From assembly GCA_014896295.1 (NCBI GenBank), contig JADBKR010000002.1, forward strand, positions 124,001 to 188,000: a DNA stretch of 64,000 nt, in the 5' to 3' direction. This DNA comes from Limnochordaceae bacterium. GTDB lineage: Bacteria > Bacillota > Limnochordia > Limnochordales > Geochordaceae. Positions 1 through 11,700 of this stretch are shown piece by piece. The notes under the pieces were generated by a model. The model made no database searches. It was given only the letters and a program-made list of their open reading frames with translations, and was not told where the DNA came from. How positions within the stretch are numbered: the first letter of the stretch is position 1; each line of letters opens with the position of its first letter. Position numbers and translations under genes: made by a program.

Positions 1-481
1 GCGCCCGGCGCGCCACTTCGGTGCCGATGCGGCCCAGCCCCACCAGGCCCAGGGTCTTGCCCGCCAGCTGGACCCCCATGAACCGATGGCGCTCCCAGCG
101 CCGCTCCGATGCGAGGGAGTGGTGGGCCCAGGGAATGCGCCGGGCCACCGCGAGCATCAGCGCCAGCGCGTGCTCGGCAGCCGCCACGGTATTGGCCTCA
201 GGGGTGTTGACCACGACGACCCCGCGCCGGGTCGCCGCCTCCACGTCGATGTTGTCGACGCCCGTGCCGGCGCGGCCCACCACGCGCAGCCGCTTGCCGG
301 CTTCCAGGACGGCGGCGTCGACCCGGGTCTCGCTGCGCACGACGAGGGCGTCGTACTCGCCAATGCGGGCGAGCAGCGCCGCCCGGTCCGGATCGTGACG
401 GACGTCGACCTCCGCCCCTGCCTGCCGCAGCCGTTCCACGCCGGCCTCGTCCAGCGGATCGGCCACCAGGACGCGCGTCAT
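1..481 (-). CDS. serA: D-3-phosphoglycerate dehydrogenase, N-terminal part (runs off the window)
   Basis: This enzyme oxidises 3-phosphoglycerate to 3-phosphohydroxypyruvate, the first step of the phosphorylated serine pathway, using NAD in the cytoplasm. About 160 residues are present before the window edge. They show the substrate-binding half (VVRSET near residue 48, GRAGTGVDNI near 70) and the start of the NAD-binding Rossmann fold (LGLVGLGRIG near 145), as in SerA. The ATG at 481 overlaps the stop of the upstream aminotransferase in an ATGA, so the two are probably translationally coupled. The C-terminal ACT region, if present, lies outside the window. Confidence 0.93.
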   Translation of the reverse strand, partial: MTRVLVADPLDEAGVERLRQAGAEVDVRHDPDRAALLARIGEYDALVVRSETRVDAAVLEAGKRLRVVGRAGTGVDNIDVEAATRRGVVVVNTPEANTVAAAEHALALMLAVARRIPWAHHSLASERRWERHRFMGVQLAGKTLGLVGLGRIGTEVARRA

Positions 482-1668
482 GGCCGCGCCCCTTGCCGCT
501 CCAGCCAGACCGCCTGGGCGGCCGCCACGCCCTTACCCGGAGCGCTCACCGGCGCCCCGGTGCGCGCCAGCGCCATTTCGGCCGCCGCCACCGCGTTGAT
601 CATGTCGAGCGGCGTGGCGAACCCCATGTGCCCCACCCGCAGGATCTGGCCCGCAAGGCGCCCCTGCCCACCGCTGAACACGACGCCCAGCTCCTGGAGC
701 GCCACCCGCCGCACCGCCTCCACGTCGACGCCGGCCGGCGGGCGCACGGCGGTCACCGTGGGAGAGGCGAAGCGATCCTCGACCATGAGCTCCCATCCGT
801 CCGCCTCGGAGCCCGGCTCGCACCATGTCGCGCATGAGCCGGTGCCGGGCGAATCGCTCCTCGGGCGCCTCCCGGGCCATCAGGTCCAGGGCCTCGTCCA
901 CCGCATAGACGACGGAGACGGCGGGCGTCCAGGGAGTCTGGCCCTTCTCGAACATGCGCCGGTGGGCGGCCAGATCGAGGTAGTAGCGGCTCGCCCGGCT
1001 GGTCTCCGCCCGCTGCCAGGCACGGCGCGACAGGGCCACGAAGGCGAGCCCCGGCGGTGCCATGATGCACTTTTGAGAGGCGCTCACCACCGCGTCCAGC
1101 CCCCAGGCGTCCATGGAAAGGGGAGCGCCGCCCAGGCCGCTGACCGAGTCCACCACCACGAGCGCGTCGGGGGCCACCTGGTCCCGGACGCGGGCGATGG
1201 CCTGCAGATCGTTGAGCACCCCGGTGGACGACTCGTTGTGGGTCGCGAAGATGGCCCGCACGCCCGGGGTCTCGCGCAGCCGCTCGCCCAGCTGCTGCGG
1301 GTCGACCCCCGTGTGCCACGGGTACTCCATCACCTCGACCTGGGCACCGAAGGCCGTGGCGATCTCCACCCACCGGTGCCCGAAGACGCCCCCTCGAGCA
1401 CCAGCACCCGATCGCCGGGGGAGACGAGGTTGGCGCACGCCGCTTCCATCCCCGCCGTGCCGGAGCCGGTCAGGATCGCGACGTACTGCTCCGTCCCCAC
1501 GAGTCGTTGGAGCCGCTCCGTCACCCTCGCCAGGATCGCCTTGAACTCCGGCCCTCGATGATTGATCATGGGCCGGGACATCGCCCGCAACACCGACGGC
1601 GGTACCGGCGTGGGCCCTGGGATCCGTAGCTCTTGCTTTTCCTGCAACCAGTGCGTCGACACCGTCAT
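478..1668 (-). CDS. Alanine-glyoxylate/serine-pyruvate family aminotransferase, disrupted by two compensating frameshifts
   Basis: This is a class V PLP aminotransferase of the SerC/AGXT type. Next to serA, it may make phosphoserine from phosphohydroxypyruvate (inference from context). The start at 1668 has an AAAGGCGG ribosome site. The N-terminal third (PGPTPVPP, residues 17-24) is in one frame. The middle, including the PLP lysine SASQK at about residue 200, is in another. The C-terminus (MVEDRFASPTVTAV onward) returns to the first frame. One base is missing in the C-run at 1389-1393 (5 C where 6 fit), and one is extra at 808-809 (GG where G fits). Correcting both gives a continuous protein of about 396 aa. 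It is either a sequencing artefact or a recent pseudogene. Confidence 0.85.
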
Positions 1669-1722
1669 CCAGCCGCCTTTCCCGGGAAATGGTCAGGCGA
1701 CCATCTTCGCCGCACGACCGGC

Positions 1723-2799
1723 CTACCCTTGCCCGTCCCGGGACGGGCCCGACTCGCGCGCTCCGGCCTCGGCCAGGAGCTGGCCGACGACCTCCTTCGC
1801 CTCCTGGGGGGTTTCGATCCAGGGCATCATGGAGCGCAGCCGCCGGCCCACTTCCTCGATGGGGTGCCGCGCCTGCGCGTAGCGCAGAGCGTTCATGACG
1901 GGGCGGCCTGCCTGGTTCTCCAGGATCCACTCCCTGGCGAAGCGGCCCGAGCGGATCTCCTCGAGCACCGACCTCATGCTCTGGCGCACGTGATCGTCGA
2001 TGACCTTGCGGCCCACGGTCAGGTCACCGTACTCGGCGGTGTCGGAGATGGAGTGCCGCATCCAGGCGATGCCGCCTTCGTACATGAGGTCGACGATGAG
2101 CTTCATCTCGTGCAGGCACTCGAAGTAAGCCACCTCGGGCTGGTACCCGGCCGCCACCAGCGTGTCGAAGCCGGCCCGCACCAGCTCCGTCATCCCGCCG
2201 CAGAGCACTGCCTGCTCCCCGAAGAGGTCCGTCTCGGTCTCCTCCGCGAACGTGGTCTCGAGCACCCCGGCCCGCGTGGCCCCGATCGCCTTGGCGTACG
2301 CGAGGGCAAGCGATCGGGCGTGGCCCGTGGCGTCCCGATGCACCGCGAAGAGCGCAGGGACTCCCTTCCCCTCCTGGTACATGCGGCGTACCAGATGGCC
2401 CGGGCCCTTGGGCGCCACCATGAAGACGTCCACGTCCTGGCCCGGACGGATCTGGCCGAAGTGAACGTTGAACCCGTGGGAAAACCCCAGCGCCTTGCCC
2501 GCCGCCAGCGCCGGGCGAATCTCCTCGAACACCTGCGGCGCCACGTGGTCCGGCACCAGGAGCTGGACCACGTCGGCCTGTTGAGCCGCCTCCCGGGGCG
2601 ACACCACCTCCCACCCGTCTTCCCGGGCCCGGCGGTAGTTGCGGCTGCCGGGGCGGTTGGCTACCACCACGCGGACCCCGCTGTCCCTCAGGTTGAGGGC
2701 GTGAGCGTGGCCCTGGCTTCCGTAGCCCACGATGGCGACGGTCCTGGAACGGAGCACCTCGAGATCGGCGTCCGGGTCGTAGTAAAGCCGAGCGGCCAT
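1723..2799 (-). CDS. ilvC: Ketol-acid reductoisomerase (class I)
   Basis: This enzyme converts acetolactate or acetohydroxybutyrate to the dihydroxy acid, the second common step of isoleucine and valine synthesis, with NADPH and Mg2+. The 358-aa length fits class I. The dinucleotide motif GYGSQGHA is at residues 25-32, the catalytic APKGPGH near 130, and the metal-binding [10 protein letters not shown] near 190. It lies one base after ilvN in the same operon. The C-terminal tail after residue 345 is not conserved. I see no irregularity in the reading frame. Confidence 0.97.
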   Translation of the reverse strand: MAARLYYDPDADLEVLRSRTVAIVGYGSQGHAHALNLRDSGVRVVVANRPGSRNYRRAREDGWEVVSPREAAQQADVVQLLVPDHVAPQVFEEIRPALAAGKALGFSHGFNVHFGQIRPGQDVDVFMVAPKGPGHLVRRMYQEGKGVPALFAVHRDATGHARSLALAYAKAIGATRAGVLETTFAEETETDLFGEQAVLCGGMTELVRAGFDTLVAAGYQPEVAYFECLHEMKLIVDLMYEGGIAWMRHSISDTAEYGDLTVGRKVIDDHVRQSMRSVLEEIRSGRFAREWILENQAGRPVMNALRYAQARHPIEEVGRRLRSMMPWIETPQEAKEVVGQLLAEAGARESGPSRDGQG

Positions 2800-2800
2800 G

Positions 2801-3352
2801 TCAGATCACCCGCACCCCTTCCGATGCAAGCTTGCTCGGTGGCACGCCTCCCGCCGGCCCGGCCGTGCGCGCTACCCGCCCCGGACGAGCCATGGCGACC
2901 GTGCCGCTGCGTACCAGCTCCTTGAACCCGAAGGCCCGCAGGATCCGCAAAGCGGCCTCGACCTCGGCCGTGGGGCCGGTCAGTTCGACCGTCACCGACT
3001 CCTCTCCCACGTCTACCAGCCGAGCCCCCACGAGCTGAGCCATCTGCGCCGCCTCGAGCCGCCGGGAGGCGTCGGCGGCCAGCCGTACGAGGGCCAGCTC
3101 CCTTTCGATCGGCTCGTCGTCGGTGATGTCGCTCACCTTGATGACGTCGACGAGCTTGTGGAGCTGCTTGGTCACCTGCTCGACGCCCGGCTCGTCTTCG
3201 TCGAGCACCAGCGTCATCCGGGCGAGCGCCGGGTCGTCGGTGGCGCCGACGGCCACGCTCTGGATGTTGAAGCCGCGCCGGGAGAAGAGCGCCGACACCC
3301 TCGTCATGACCCCCGGCTGGTTGCGCACCAGCACCGCCAGCACCCGCCGCAT
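2801..3352 (-). CDS. ilvN: Acetolactate synthase small (regulatory) subunit
   Basis: This is the regulatory subunit of acetohydroxyacid synthase, which confers valine feedback on IlvB. Residues 1-75 form an ACT domain ([20 protein letters not shown], then [10 protein letters not shown]), followed by the family's second domain around residues 80-155. At 183 aa it is slightly longer than the usual 160-170 because of a Gly/Ala/Pro-rich tail. It starts immediately after the ilvB stop and ends next to the ilvC start, consistent with one transcript and a fixed stoichiometry. Confidence 0.96.
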   Translation of the reverse strand: MRRVLAVLVRNQPGVMTRVSALFSRRGFNIQSVAVGATDDPALARMTLVLDEDEPGVEQVTKQLHKLVDVIKVSDITDDEPIERELALVRLAADASRRLEAAQMAQLVGARLVDVGEESVTVELTGPTAEVEAALRILRAFGFKELVRSGTVAMARPGRVARTAGPAGGVPPSKLASEGVRVI

Positions 3353-5131
3353 TCACTCCACCCGGCCCTTCACGCCGGTCATCTCGTCGATGGCCCGTCC
3401 GGGCGCTACCATGGGCAGGACGAGCGCGGACGGGTCGACCACGACGTCCAGCACGTAGGGCCCGGGGGCGGCCAGCGCCTCGGCCAGCGCGGCGGTCATC
3501 TCCTCCGGGCGGTCGACCCTGCGTCCGGGCACTCCGAAGCCTCGAGCGATGGCGACGAGGTCCGGCCCCGGCGGCAGGAGGCTCTCCGCGTAGCGGCCCT
3601 CGTAGAAGATCTCCTGCCACTGGCGCACCATCCCCAGGGCGCCGTTGTTGATCACGACGATGGGAAGGGGCAACTGCAGCTGCGCCGCTACGGCCAGCTC
3701 CTGCACCGTCATCAGGAAGCCGCCGTCCCCCACGACCGCCACCACGGGCCGGTCCGGCACGGCCAGGCGTGCCCCGATGGCGGCAGGAAGCCCGAACCCC
3801 ATGGCGCCGAGGCCGCCCGACGTGATCTGCAGCCGAGGGGCCTGGAACCGGTAGAACTGCGCCACCCACATCTGGTGCTGGCCCACGTCGGTCACCACCA
3901 CCGCTTCCCCTGCGGTGAGGGTGTCGAGGGCGACGACGACGTCCTGGGGAGCGACGACGCCCGGGGTGCGCTCGTACAGGAGCGGGTACTCGTGCTGCCA
4001 GGTGCGGATCTGCTCCAGCCACGCGTCGTGGCCGGCAGGGGCGACCAGGGGGATGAGCTCTTCGAGGACCCGGCGGGCGTCGCCGACGATGGGTACGTCC
4101 ACCGCAACGTTCTTGCCGATCTCCGCGGGGTCGACGTCGATGTGGATCTTGCGGGCACCGGGGGCAAACCGGGTCACGTCGCCGGTCACCCGGTCGTCGA
4201 AGCGGGCGCCCACGGCGATGAGCAGATCCGCGTGCTGGACGGCGTAGTTGGCCCAGGCGGCGCCGTGCATGCCCAGCATCCCGAGGGAAAGCGGGTGGCG
4301 CCCCGGCACGGCACCGAGGCCCATGAGCGTCATGACCACAGGGATCTGGGCCCGCTCGGCGAGCTCCACGACCAACTCGCCCGCTCCCGCCGTGACGACT
4401 CCGCCCCCCACGTACAACAGGGGCCGCCGCGACTCTTCGATCAGCCGCGCGGCCGCCTCGATCTGGCGCGGGTGGCCCGCCGTCGTCGGGCGGTACCCGG
4501 GCAGGTCGAGCGGCGGCGGATACGGCATCCACCGGACGCGCTGGTTGGCCACGTCCTTGGGGAGGTCGATGAGCACCGGGCCAGGCCGCCCGGTACGGGC
4601 GATGTAGATGGCCTCGTGGACGACCGACGGGATGTCGCAAGCCCTGCGAACGGAATAGTTGTGCTTGGTGATGGGCATGGTCACCCCGCACACGTCCGCC
4701 TCCTGGAACGCATCCCGTCCGATGGCGCTGGTCGCCACCTGGCCGGTGATGGCCAGGACCGGCACGGAGTCCATGTGGGCGCTGGCGAGGCCCGTCACCA
4801 GGTTGGTGGCTCCCGGGCCGGAGGTCGCCATGCAGACCCCCACCCGGCCCGAAGCCCGGGCGTACCCTTCCGCCATGTGTGCGGCACCCTGCTCGTGGCG
4901 GACGAGCACGTGGCGAGGCCGCCCGATCCGGTACAGGGCGTCGTAGACCGGCATGATCGCCCCGCCCGGGTACCCGAAGATGACCTCGACCCCCTCTTCC
5001 ACCAGCGCCCAGATGAGTGCTTCGGCACCGCTCACCTCCTGGCCGGGCGGGATGCCGGCCGGCGCCTCGGTGCGGGACAGTCGGTGTCCCTCCGGCGCGT
5101 TGTTTGGCCCTCGAGCCGTATCGATACCCAT
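3353..5131 (-). CDS. ilvB: Acetolactate synthase large (catalytic) subunit
   Basis: This is a ThDP-dependent enzyme condensing pyruvate with pyruvate or 2-ketobutyrate. It opens the branched-chain amino acid pathway. Visible features are IFGYPGG near the N-terminus, the catalytic glutamate in RHEQGAAHMAEGYAR, the FAD-domain motif GARFDDRVTG in the middle, and the ThDP/Mg motif GDGGF with the downstream NN in the C-terminal domain. The ATG at 5131 is chosen because AGGGGGCG sits seven bases upstream. An in-frame upstream ATG at 5161 lies inside the leader terminator and is unlikely. The product is 592 aa, the first gene behind the T-box leader. Confidence 0.96.
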   Translation of the reverse strand: MGIDTARGPNNAPEGHRLSRTEAPAGIPPGQEVSGAEALIWALVEEGVEVIFGYPGGAIMPVYDALYRIGRPRHVLVRHEQGAAHMAEGYARASGRVGVCMATSGPGATNLVTGLASAHMDSVPVLAITGQVATSAIGRDAFQEADVCGVTMPITKHNYSVRRACDIPSVVHEAIYIARTGRPGPVLIDLPKDVANQRVRWMPYPPPLDLPGYRPTTAGHPRQIEAAARLIEESRRPLLYVGGGVVTAGAGELVVELAERAQIPVVMTLMGLGAVPGRHPLSLGMLGMHGAAWANYAVQHADLLIAVGARFDDRVTGDVTRFAPGARKIHIDVDPAEIGKNVAVDVPIVGDARRVLEELIPLVAPAGHDAWLEQIRTWQHEYPLLYERTPGVVAPQDVVVALDTLTAGEAVVVTDVGQHQMWVAQFYRFQAPRLQITSGGLGAMGFGLPAAIGARLAVPDRPVVAVVGDGGFLMTVQELAVAAQLQLPLPIVVINNGALGMVRQWQEIFYEGRYAESLLPPGPDLVAIARGFGVPGRRVDRPEEMTAALAEALAAPGPYVLDVVVDPSALVLPMVAPGRAIDEMTGVKGRVE

Positions 5132-5152
5132 CGCTTCGCCCCCTGCCCACGG

Positions 5153-5198
5153 AAATACCAAAAGCCCCTGCCGCCCGCTCTATGCGGGCGACAGGGGC
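5153..5198 (-). terminator. Rho-independent terminator of the T-box leader
   Basis: On the minus strand a GC-rich stem (two 7-bp halves around one mismatch, loop of five bases; 5164-5178 pairs with 5184-5198) is followed by TTTTGGTATTT just before ilvB. It lies immediately downstream of the T-box core, where the regulated terminator of a T-box leader is expected. Confidence 0.9.
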
Positions 5199-5494
5199 GA
5201 CAGCACTCGGTGCCTCGCGGTACCACCCTGCTTCGGATCCCGGCGGGGATCCCTCGGACGCTTCACCGCCCGGCCCGGCGGTAAAGCCTGCGCGATAACG
5301 GGCGCTCCCGCCCGGACCTACTGGGGCGCTCGACGGCCCGTTGGGCCCGGAGGCTCCGGGGTGAGTTCGAGGAGGGGCCAGGCGCCGGCTCCCACCACCC
5401 GCCGGCTCTCTCCAAGACGGCCTGCCCGCTTCCCCTACTGCTCCCCATCGTCGCCGTTCGCCACCGGGACGATCCTGCCCGGCAGCAGCTGTTG
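5163..5494 (-). promoter_or_regulatory. T-box leader, probably leucine (CUC) specific, controlling ilvBNC
   Basis: The T-box core AGGGTGGTACCGCG is present on the minus strand at 5229-5216, just upstream of the terminator. Upstream lie stem I-like elements: AGAGAG, then GGGTGGTGGGAGCC, then GAACTCACCCCGGAG. In the usual stem I arrangement the specifier precedes ACC, giving CTC (5365-5363), a leucine codon. Leucine CUC is also the specifier of the Bacillus subtilis ilv-leu T-box. Uncharged tRNA-Leu would stabilise the antiterminator and allow transcription of ilvB and the downstream genes. The specifier phase is inferred by eye. Confidence 0.88.
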
Positions 5495-5500
5495 GGCACC

Positions 5501-5529
5501 ACTATACGCACGACCCGGGGAGCAGTCAA
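5501..5529 (-). promoter_or_regulatory. Sigma-A type promoter of the ilv operon
   Basis: On the minus strand TTGACT (5529-5524) and TATAGT (5506-5501) are separated by exactly 17 bases. Transcription would start near 5494, giving a leader of about 360 bases that contains the T-box. Confidence 0.85.
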
Positions 5530-5585
5530 GCAGTCGGCTTTCGAATTTACGAACCGTTTACATCGCTCGCGCTCGCCCCGGCGCG

Positions 5586-6011
5586 CTAGGCCCGGGCCTT
5601 CGCCACGTTCTTGAGCCGGCGCCCGAAGGCCCGGGCCTCCTCATCGCCGCCGAGCTCGGCGAAGTCCTCGACCCAGGCGCCTTGCTTTTCGAGGGCCGCC
5701 ATGAGCTGCTTGAGCGCCTTTGACCACCCGAAGCCGCTGCGGCGCACGAAAGCCGCCGTACGCTTGCCCTCCAGGCGGGTGCACCGGGTCAGAGCTTCTG
5801 CCACGTCGTCGGCGATGCGGCCCCGGACGAGCCCCAGAGAAGGGCTGCCCACGCAGACCAGATCGTAGGCAGCGACGCTGATGGGCTGCGTCCGAGACGG
5901 GTCCACCTGCATCAGATCCGCACGGATGCTTTCGGCCTCGAGCCCTTCGGCCAGGGCCTTGGCCAGGGCCGTCAGGTTACCGACCGAGCTGTAGAGGACA
6001 AGGGCCCGCAC
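5586..6011 (-). CDS. Flavodoxin-like protein
   Basis: A 141-aa protein with the flavodoxin fold signature. The N-terminal MRALVLYSSVGNLTALAKAL matches the FMN-phosphate loop position (usually T/S-x-T/S-G-N-T). A second loop, VCVGSPSLGLVRGRIADDV, lies at about residues 52-70. It would act as an FMN electron carrier or NAD(P)H quinone reductase relative; the partner is unknown. It lies about 100 bases downstream of argH and may be co-transcribed. The loop has Ser-Ser-Val-Gly-Asn rather than the canonical residues, so FMN binding is likely but not certain. Confidence 0.75.
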   Translation of the reverse strand: MRALVLYSSVGNLTALAKALAEGLEAESIRADLMQVDPSRTQPISVAAYDLVCVGSPSLGLVRGRIADDVAEALTRCTRLEGKRTAAFVRRSGFGWSKALKQLMAALEKQGAWVEDFAELGGDEEARAFGRRLKNVAKARA

Positions 6012-6107
6012 CGGCCATCTCCACCTCTTGCCAGGCGCTCTCCCGGGAGATTCGTCCCGGCGGGCGCAACTCCCTTGTGGCCCTACCCTGACACGGGGTC
6101 CGGAGCC

Positions 6108-7531
6108 TCATGCAGCGCCGGCAGCGGAGGGCGGCTCAGGCCATCCGCCCATCTCGCGAAGGCGTACCCTGGCTTGTGCGATGGCCTGTCGCACGGCCGA
6201 AGGCGCCGTGCCTCCCGGGAGCGAACGGGCCTCGAGGGCCGCCTCGAACGTCAGCCGCTCTTTCACCTCGTCCCCGAACAGGGGCGAGTGTCGCCGCAGA
6301 TCTTCCGGCGAGAGGCCGGTCACGGCCACTCCCCGCCGGGCCGCCTCCTGCACGACGTTGCCCACGATCCGGTGCGCCTCGCGAAAGGGCATGCCCCGGC
6401 GGGCGAGGTAATCGGCGAGCTCCGTCGCCAGCATGTCCGGCGTGCAGGCCTGCCGCATGCGATCCCGCCGGAAACGCACGGACCCCATGAGTTCGGCCGC
6501 CATCTCCAGGGATGCCACGGTCTGGTCCACGGCGTCGAAGAGCGGTTCCTTGTCCTCCTGGAGGTCCCGGTTGTAAGCGAGGGGCAGCCCCTTCAGCACC
6601 ATGAGGAGCCCCACGAGGTGCCCGGCCACCCGCCCGGCGCGCCCGCGCATCAGTTCGGCCGCGTCGGGGTTTTTCTTCTGGGGCATCATGCTGGAGCCGG
6701 TGGCGAGGCGATCGGGCAACTCCACGAAGCCGAAGGCGGGATGGTTCCAGAGGACGAGCTCCTCTCCCAGCCGGCTCAGGTGCATCATGATCACGGCGGC
6801 GGCGTACAGCACGTCGAGCACGAAGTCGCGGTCCGAGACGGCGTCCAGGCTGTTGGGGCAAAGCGCGTCGAAGCCGAGCTCGGCCGCCACCGATGCCCGG
6901 TCCAGGGCGAAGGCGGCGCCGGCCAGGGCTCCCGCCCCCAGCGGCAACACCGAGGCCCGGCCATGCGCCTCCCGCAGCCTCTGCCGGTCGCGAAAGAGCA
7001 TCTCCACGTACGCCATCAGGTGATGCCCCAGGGTCACCGGCTGGGCCGGCTGCAGGTGGGTCAGCCCCGGCAACAGCGTCTGCGCCTCCTGCTCGGCTCG
7101 ATCGAGCAGCGTCTCTTGCAGCGAAGCCGCTGCCCGATCGAGCAGCACGCACGCCTCGCGGGCGTACAATCGCAGGTCGGTCGCCACCTGGTCGTTACGG
7201 CTGCGGGCCGTGTGCAGCTTGAGCGCTACCGGGCCGATCCGCTCGTGGAGCAAGCGCTCCACGGCGGAATGGACGTCCTCGTCGGGGCCGTCCAGGAGCT
7301 CCGGGCGGGCAGCGATCTCGGCCTCGAGCGCCTCGAGGCCGGCGACGATCCGGTCCGCCTCCTCGGGCCGCAGGATCCCGCAGCTCCCCAGCATACGGGC
7401 GTGCGCCCGGCTGGCCCGGACGTCGTGGCGCCATAGCCGCCGGTCGTACGAGAGCGAGGCGGTGTAACGCCACATCCGTTCGTCGGGCGGCTCGGCGAAG
7501 CGCCCGCCCCACATGGAGGCCTCCGGGCCGC

Positions 7532-7535
<4 letters not shown>
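6108..7535 (-). CDS. argH: Argininosuccinate lyase
   Basis: This enzyme cleaves argininosuccinate to arginine and fumarate, the last step of arginine synthesis. The 475-aa protein begins [13 protein letters not shown], matching the family's typical start. The fumarase-superfamily signature [11 protein letters not shown] sits near residue 285, and the motifs HTARSRNDQ and LTHLQPAQP are also present. The ATG at 7535 overlaps the argG TGA in an ATGA, indicating coupling. A longer reading upstream in this frame crosses argG and is not coding. Confidence 0.97.
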
Positions 7536-8764
<1,229 letters not shown>

Positions 8765-8798
8765 CGCCACTGCCACCCCTCCCCGCTCCCAAGGCTCT

Positions 8799-11700
8799 TC
8801 AAGTACGCTGAAGCCCCGTCACGGCGGGGCTCCCCGCCCGCCTCGGCAGGCGGGCCGTGTAATCCTGCAGGGCCACCGGGCTCGGCACCTCCCCGGCCTG
8901 CAGCGCCACCAGGGCCTCGGCCAGCGCCCCGGCGAGATCCAGCGACGTGAAGCACGGCACCTTGAACTCCACCGCGGCCCGGCGCAGCTTGAAACCGCTC
9001 CGCTGCGGGATCCGACCTCGGGTCGGCGTGTTGACCACCAGGTCGACCTGTCCCGCCCGTACCAGATCCACCACGTCGGGGTGGCCTTCGCCGATCTTGT
9101 GGACGAAGTCGGCCGGGATGCCCTGCGCCTCCAGGAACCGGCGAGTCCCCTCCGTCGCCACGATGCGGTATCCCGCCTGCACCAGCCTTCGCACGATGGG
9201 CAGCGCCTCTTCCTTGTCCTTGTCGGCCAGCGTGACGAGCGCCTTGCCGCCCGAGGCCCGCACCTGCAGCCCCGCCGCCACCAGCGCCTTGTACAGCGCC
9301 CACGGGTAGGTCCCGTTGAGGCCCAGCACCTCGCCCGTCGACTTCATCTCGGGCCCCAGGAAGACGTCCACGTCGTCCAGCTTGTCGAAGGAGAAGACCG
9401 GCGCCTTGACCGCCACGTAGGGAGGCGGCGTATCGGGGCCATAGATCAGCCCGTCGGGCCATCCCAGGCGCTCCAGGCTCTCGCCCATGATGACCTGGGT
9501 GGCAAGCGCCACCAGCGGCACGCCGGTCACCTTGCTGATGAACGGCACCGTGCGGCTCGCGCGGGGGTTGGCCTCCAGCACGTAGATGCGGCCCTGGCTG
9601 ATGACGAACTGCACGTTGAGCAATCCCCGCACGCCCAGCGCCAGCGCCAGCTCCCGGGTGTGAGCCGCGATGGCCGACGCCTGCTCCGGCGTGACGTGGA
9701 CCGGGGGGAAGACGGCGGTGGAATCGCCCGAGTGGATCCCGGCCCGCTCGATGTGCTCCATGATGGCGGGAATCACGACCCGGGTGCCGTCGGAGACCGC
9801 ATCCACCTCGATCTCCCGGCCCGGCAGGTAGCGGTCGAGGAGCACCGGGTGGTCGGGGCTGACCCGGACCGCCATCTGCATGTACTCCAGGAGTTCGTCC
9901 TCGCTGTGGCAGATCTCCATGGCGCGGCCGCCGAGGACGTACGAGGGCCGGACCATCAGCGGATAGCCGATCTTGTTGGCGACCCCCAGGGCTTCCTCCA
10001 CGCTGGAGGCGCTGGCTCCCTCTGCCTGGGCGATGCCGAGGGCCGCCACGAGCTCGGCGAAGCGCCGGCGGTCCTCGGCCAGGTCGATGGCCTCCGCGCT
10101 GGTGCCCAGCACCGGCACCCCCGCCTCCGAGAGCGGCTTGGCCAGGTTGATGGCCGTCTGCCCCCCGAACTGCACGATGACGCCGAGCGCCCGCTCCCGG
10201 CGCACCACCTCCAGCACGTCCTCCAGGGTCAGCGGCTCGAAGTAGAGGCGATCCGAGGTGTCGAAGTCGGTGCTGACCGTCTCGGGGTTGTTGTTGACGA
10301 TGACCGCCTCGTACCCCAGGCGCTGCAAGGCCCAGACCGAGTGCACCGAGCAGTAGTCGAACTCGATCCCCTGCCCGATCCGGATGGGCCCGGCGCCCAA
10401 CACGACGACGCGGGGCCGGCGCCCCTCGCTCACCTCGTCCTCCTGTTCGTAGGTGGAGTAGAAGTACCCCGTGCGGGCCTCGAACTCTGCGGCGCACGTG
10501 TCGACGCTCTTGAAAACGGGCCGTACCCCGGCCCGCTCTCTCGACTCCCGCACCTCTTTCTCCGTGCAGCCCACGAGAGCGGCCAGCCTCCGGTCGGAGA
10601 AGCCCATCCGCTTGTACAGCCGTAGCGCGCCCGGCAGCAGGCCGGGCTCCTCTTCGAGCGCATGCTCCGCCTGCACGAGCTCGTGCAAGACCGCCAGGAA
10701 GTACGGCGACACCCCGGAGAGCTGGTGCATCTCCTCGACCCCGAAGCCGCGCCGCAATCCCTCGGCGAGCGCCCACAGTCGCCGGTCGTCGGCCGCTTGC
10801 ACGAGCCGCCGCAGGTCGCCGTCGGTCATCCGGGCGATCTCCGGGTGGTACAGCCCGTCGTACCCGGCCTCGAGCGAGCGGACCGCCTTCTGGAGCGCCC
10901 CGGCGAAGGTGCGGTCGATGGCCATCACCTCGCCCGTCGCCTTCATCTGGGTGCCCAGGCTCCGGTCCGCCAGCGGGAACTTGTCGAAGGGCCACCGGGG
11001 GATCTTGACCACCACGTAGTCCAGCACGGGCTCGAACGCGGCCGTCGTGGCGCCGGTCACCGCGTTGGGGATCTCGTCGAGGGTGAGCCCGACGGCGATC
11101 TTGGCCGCCACCCGGGCGATGGGGTACCCGGTCGCCTTGGAAGCGAGGGCCGAGGAACGGCTCACCCGAGGATTGACCTCGATGACGTAGTAGCGCCCGG
11201 ACCCGTCAGGAGCCAGCGCGAACTGCACGTTGCACCCGCCCTGGATGCCGAGCGCCCGGATGATCTTGAGCGAGGCCGTTCGCAGCGCCTGGTACTCGCG
11301 ATCGGTGAGGGTCTGGCTGGGAGCCACCACGATGCTGTCGCCCGTGTGGATCCCCATGGGGTCGAAGTTCTCCATGTTGCAGACGGTGATGCAGTTGTCG
11401 GCGCCGTCCCGCATCACCTCGTACTCGATCTCTTTCCAGCCCACGACGCTCTTCTCGACGAGCACCTGGCCGATGAGGCTGCGCTTGAGGCCTCGCGTCA
11501 CCACCTGGTGCAGCTGCTCGGGCCGCCGGGCGACGCCTCCGCCCGTCCCCCCCAGCGTGTAGGCCGGGCGCACGATGACCGGGTAGCCGATCTCCTCCGC
11601 AAAGGCCAGCGCCTGTTCTACGGAGGTGACGATGCGGCTTTCCGGGACGCTCTCCCCGATGGCCAGCATGGTGGTCTTGAACTGTTCCCGGTCCTCGGCC

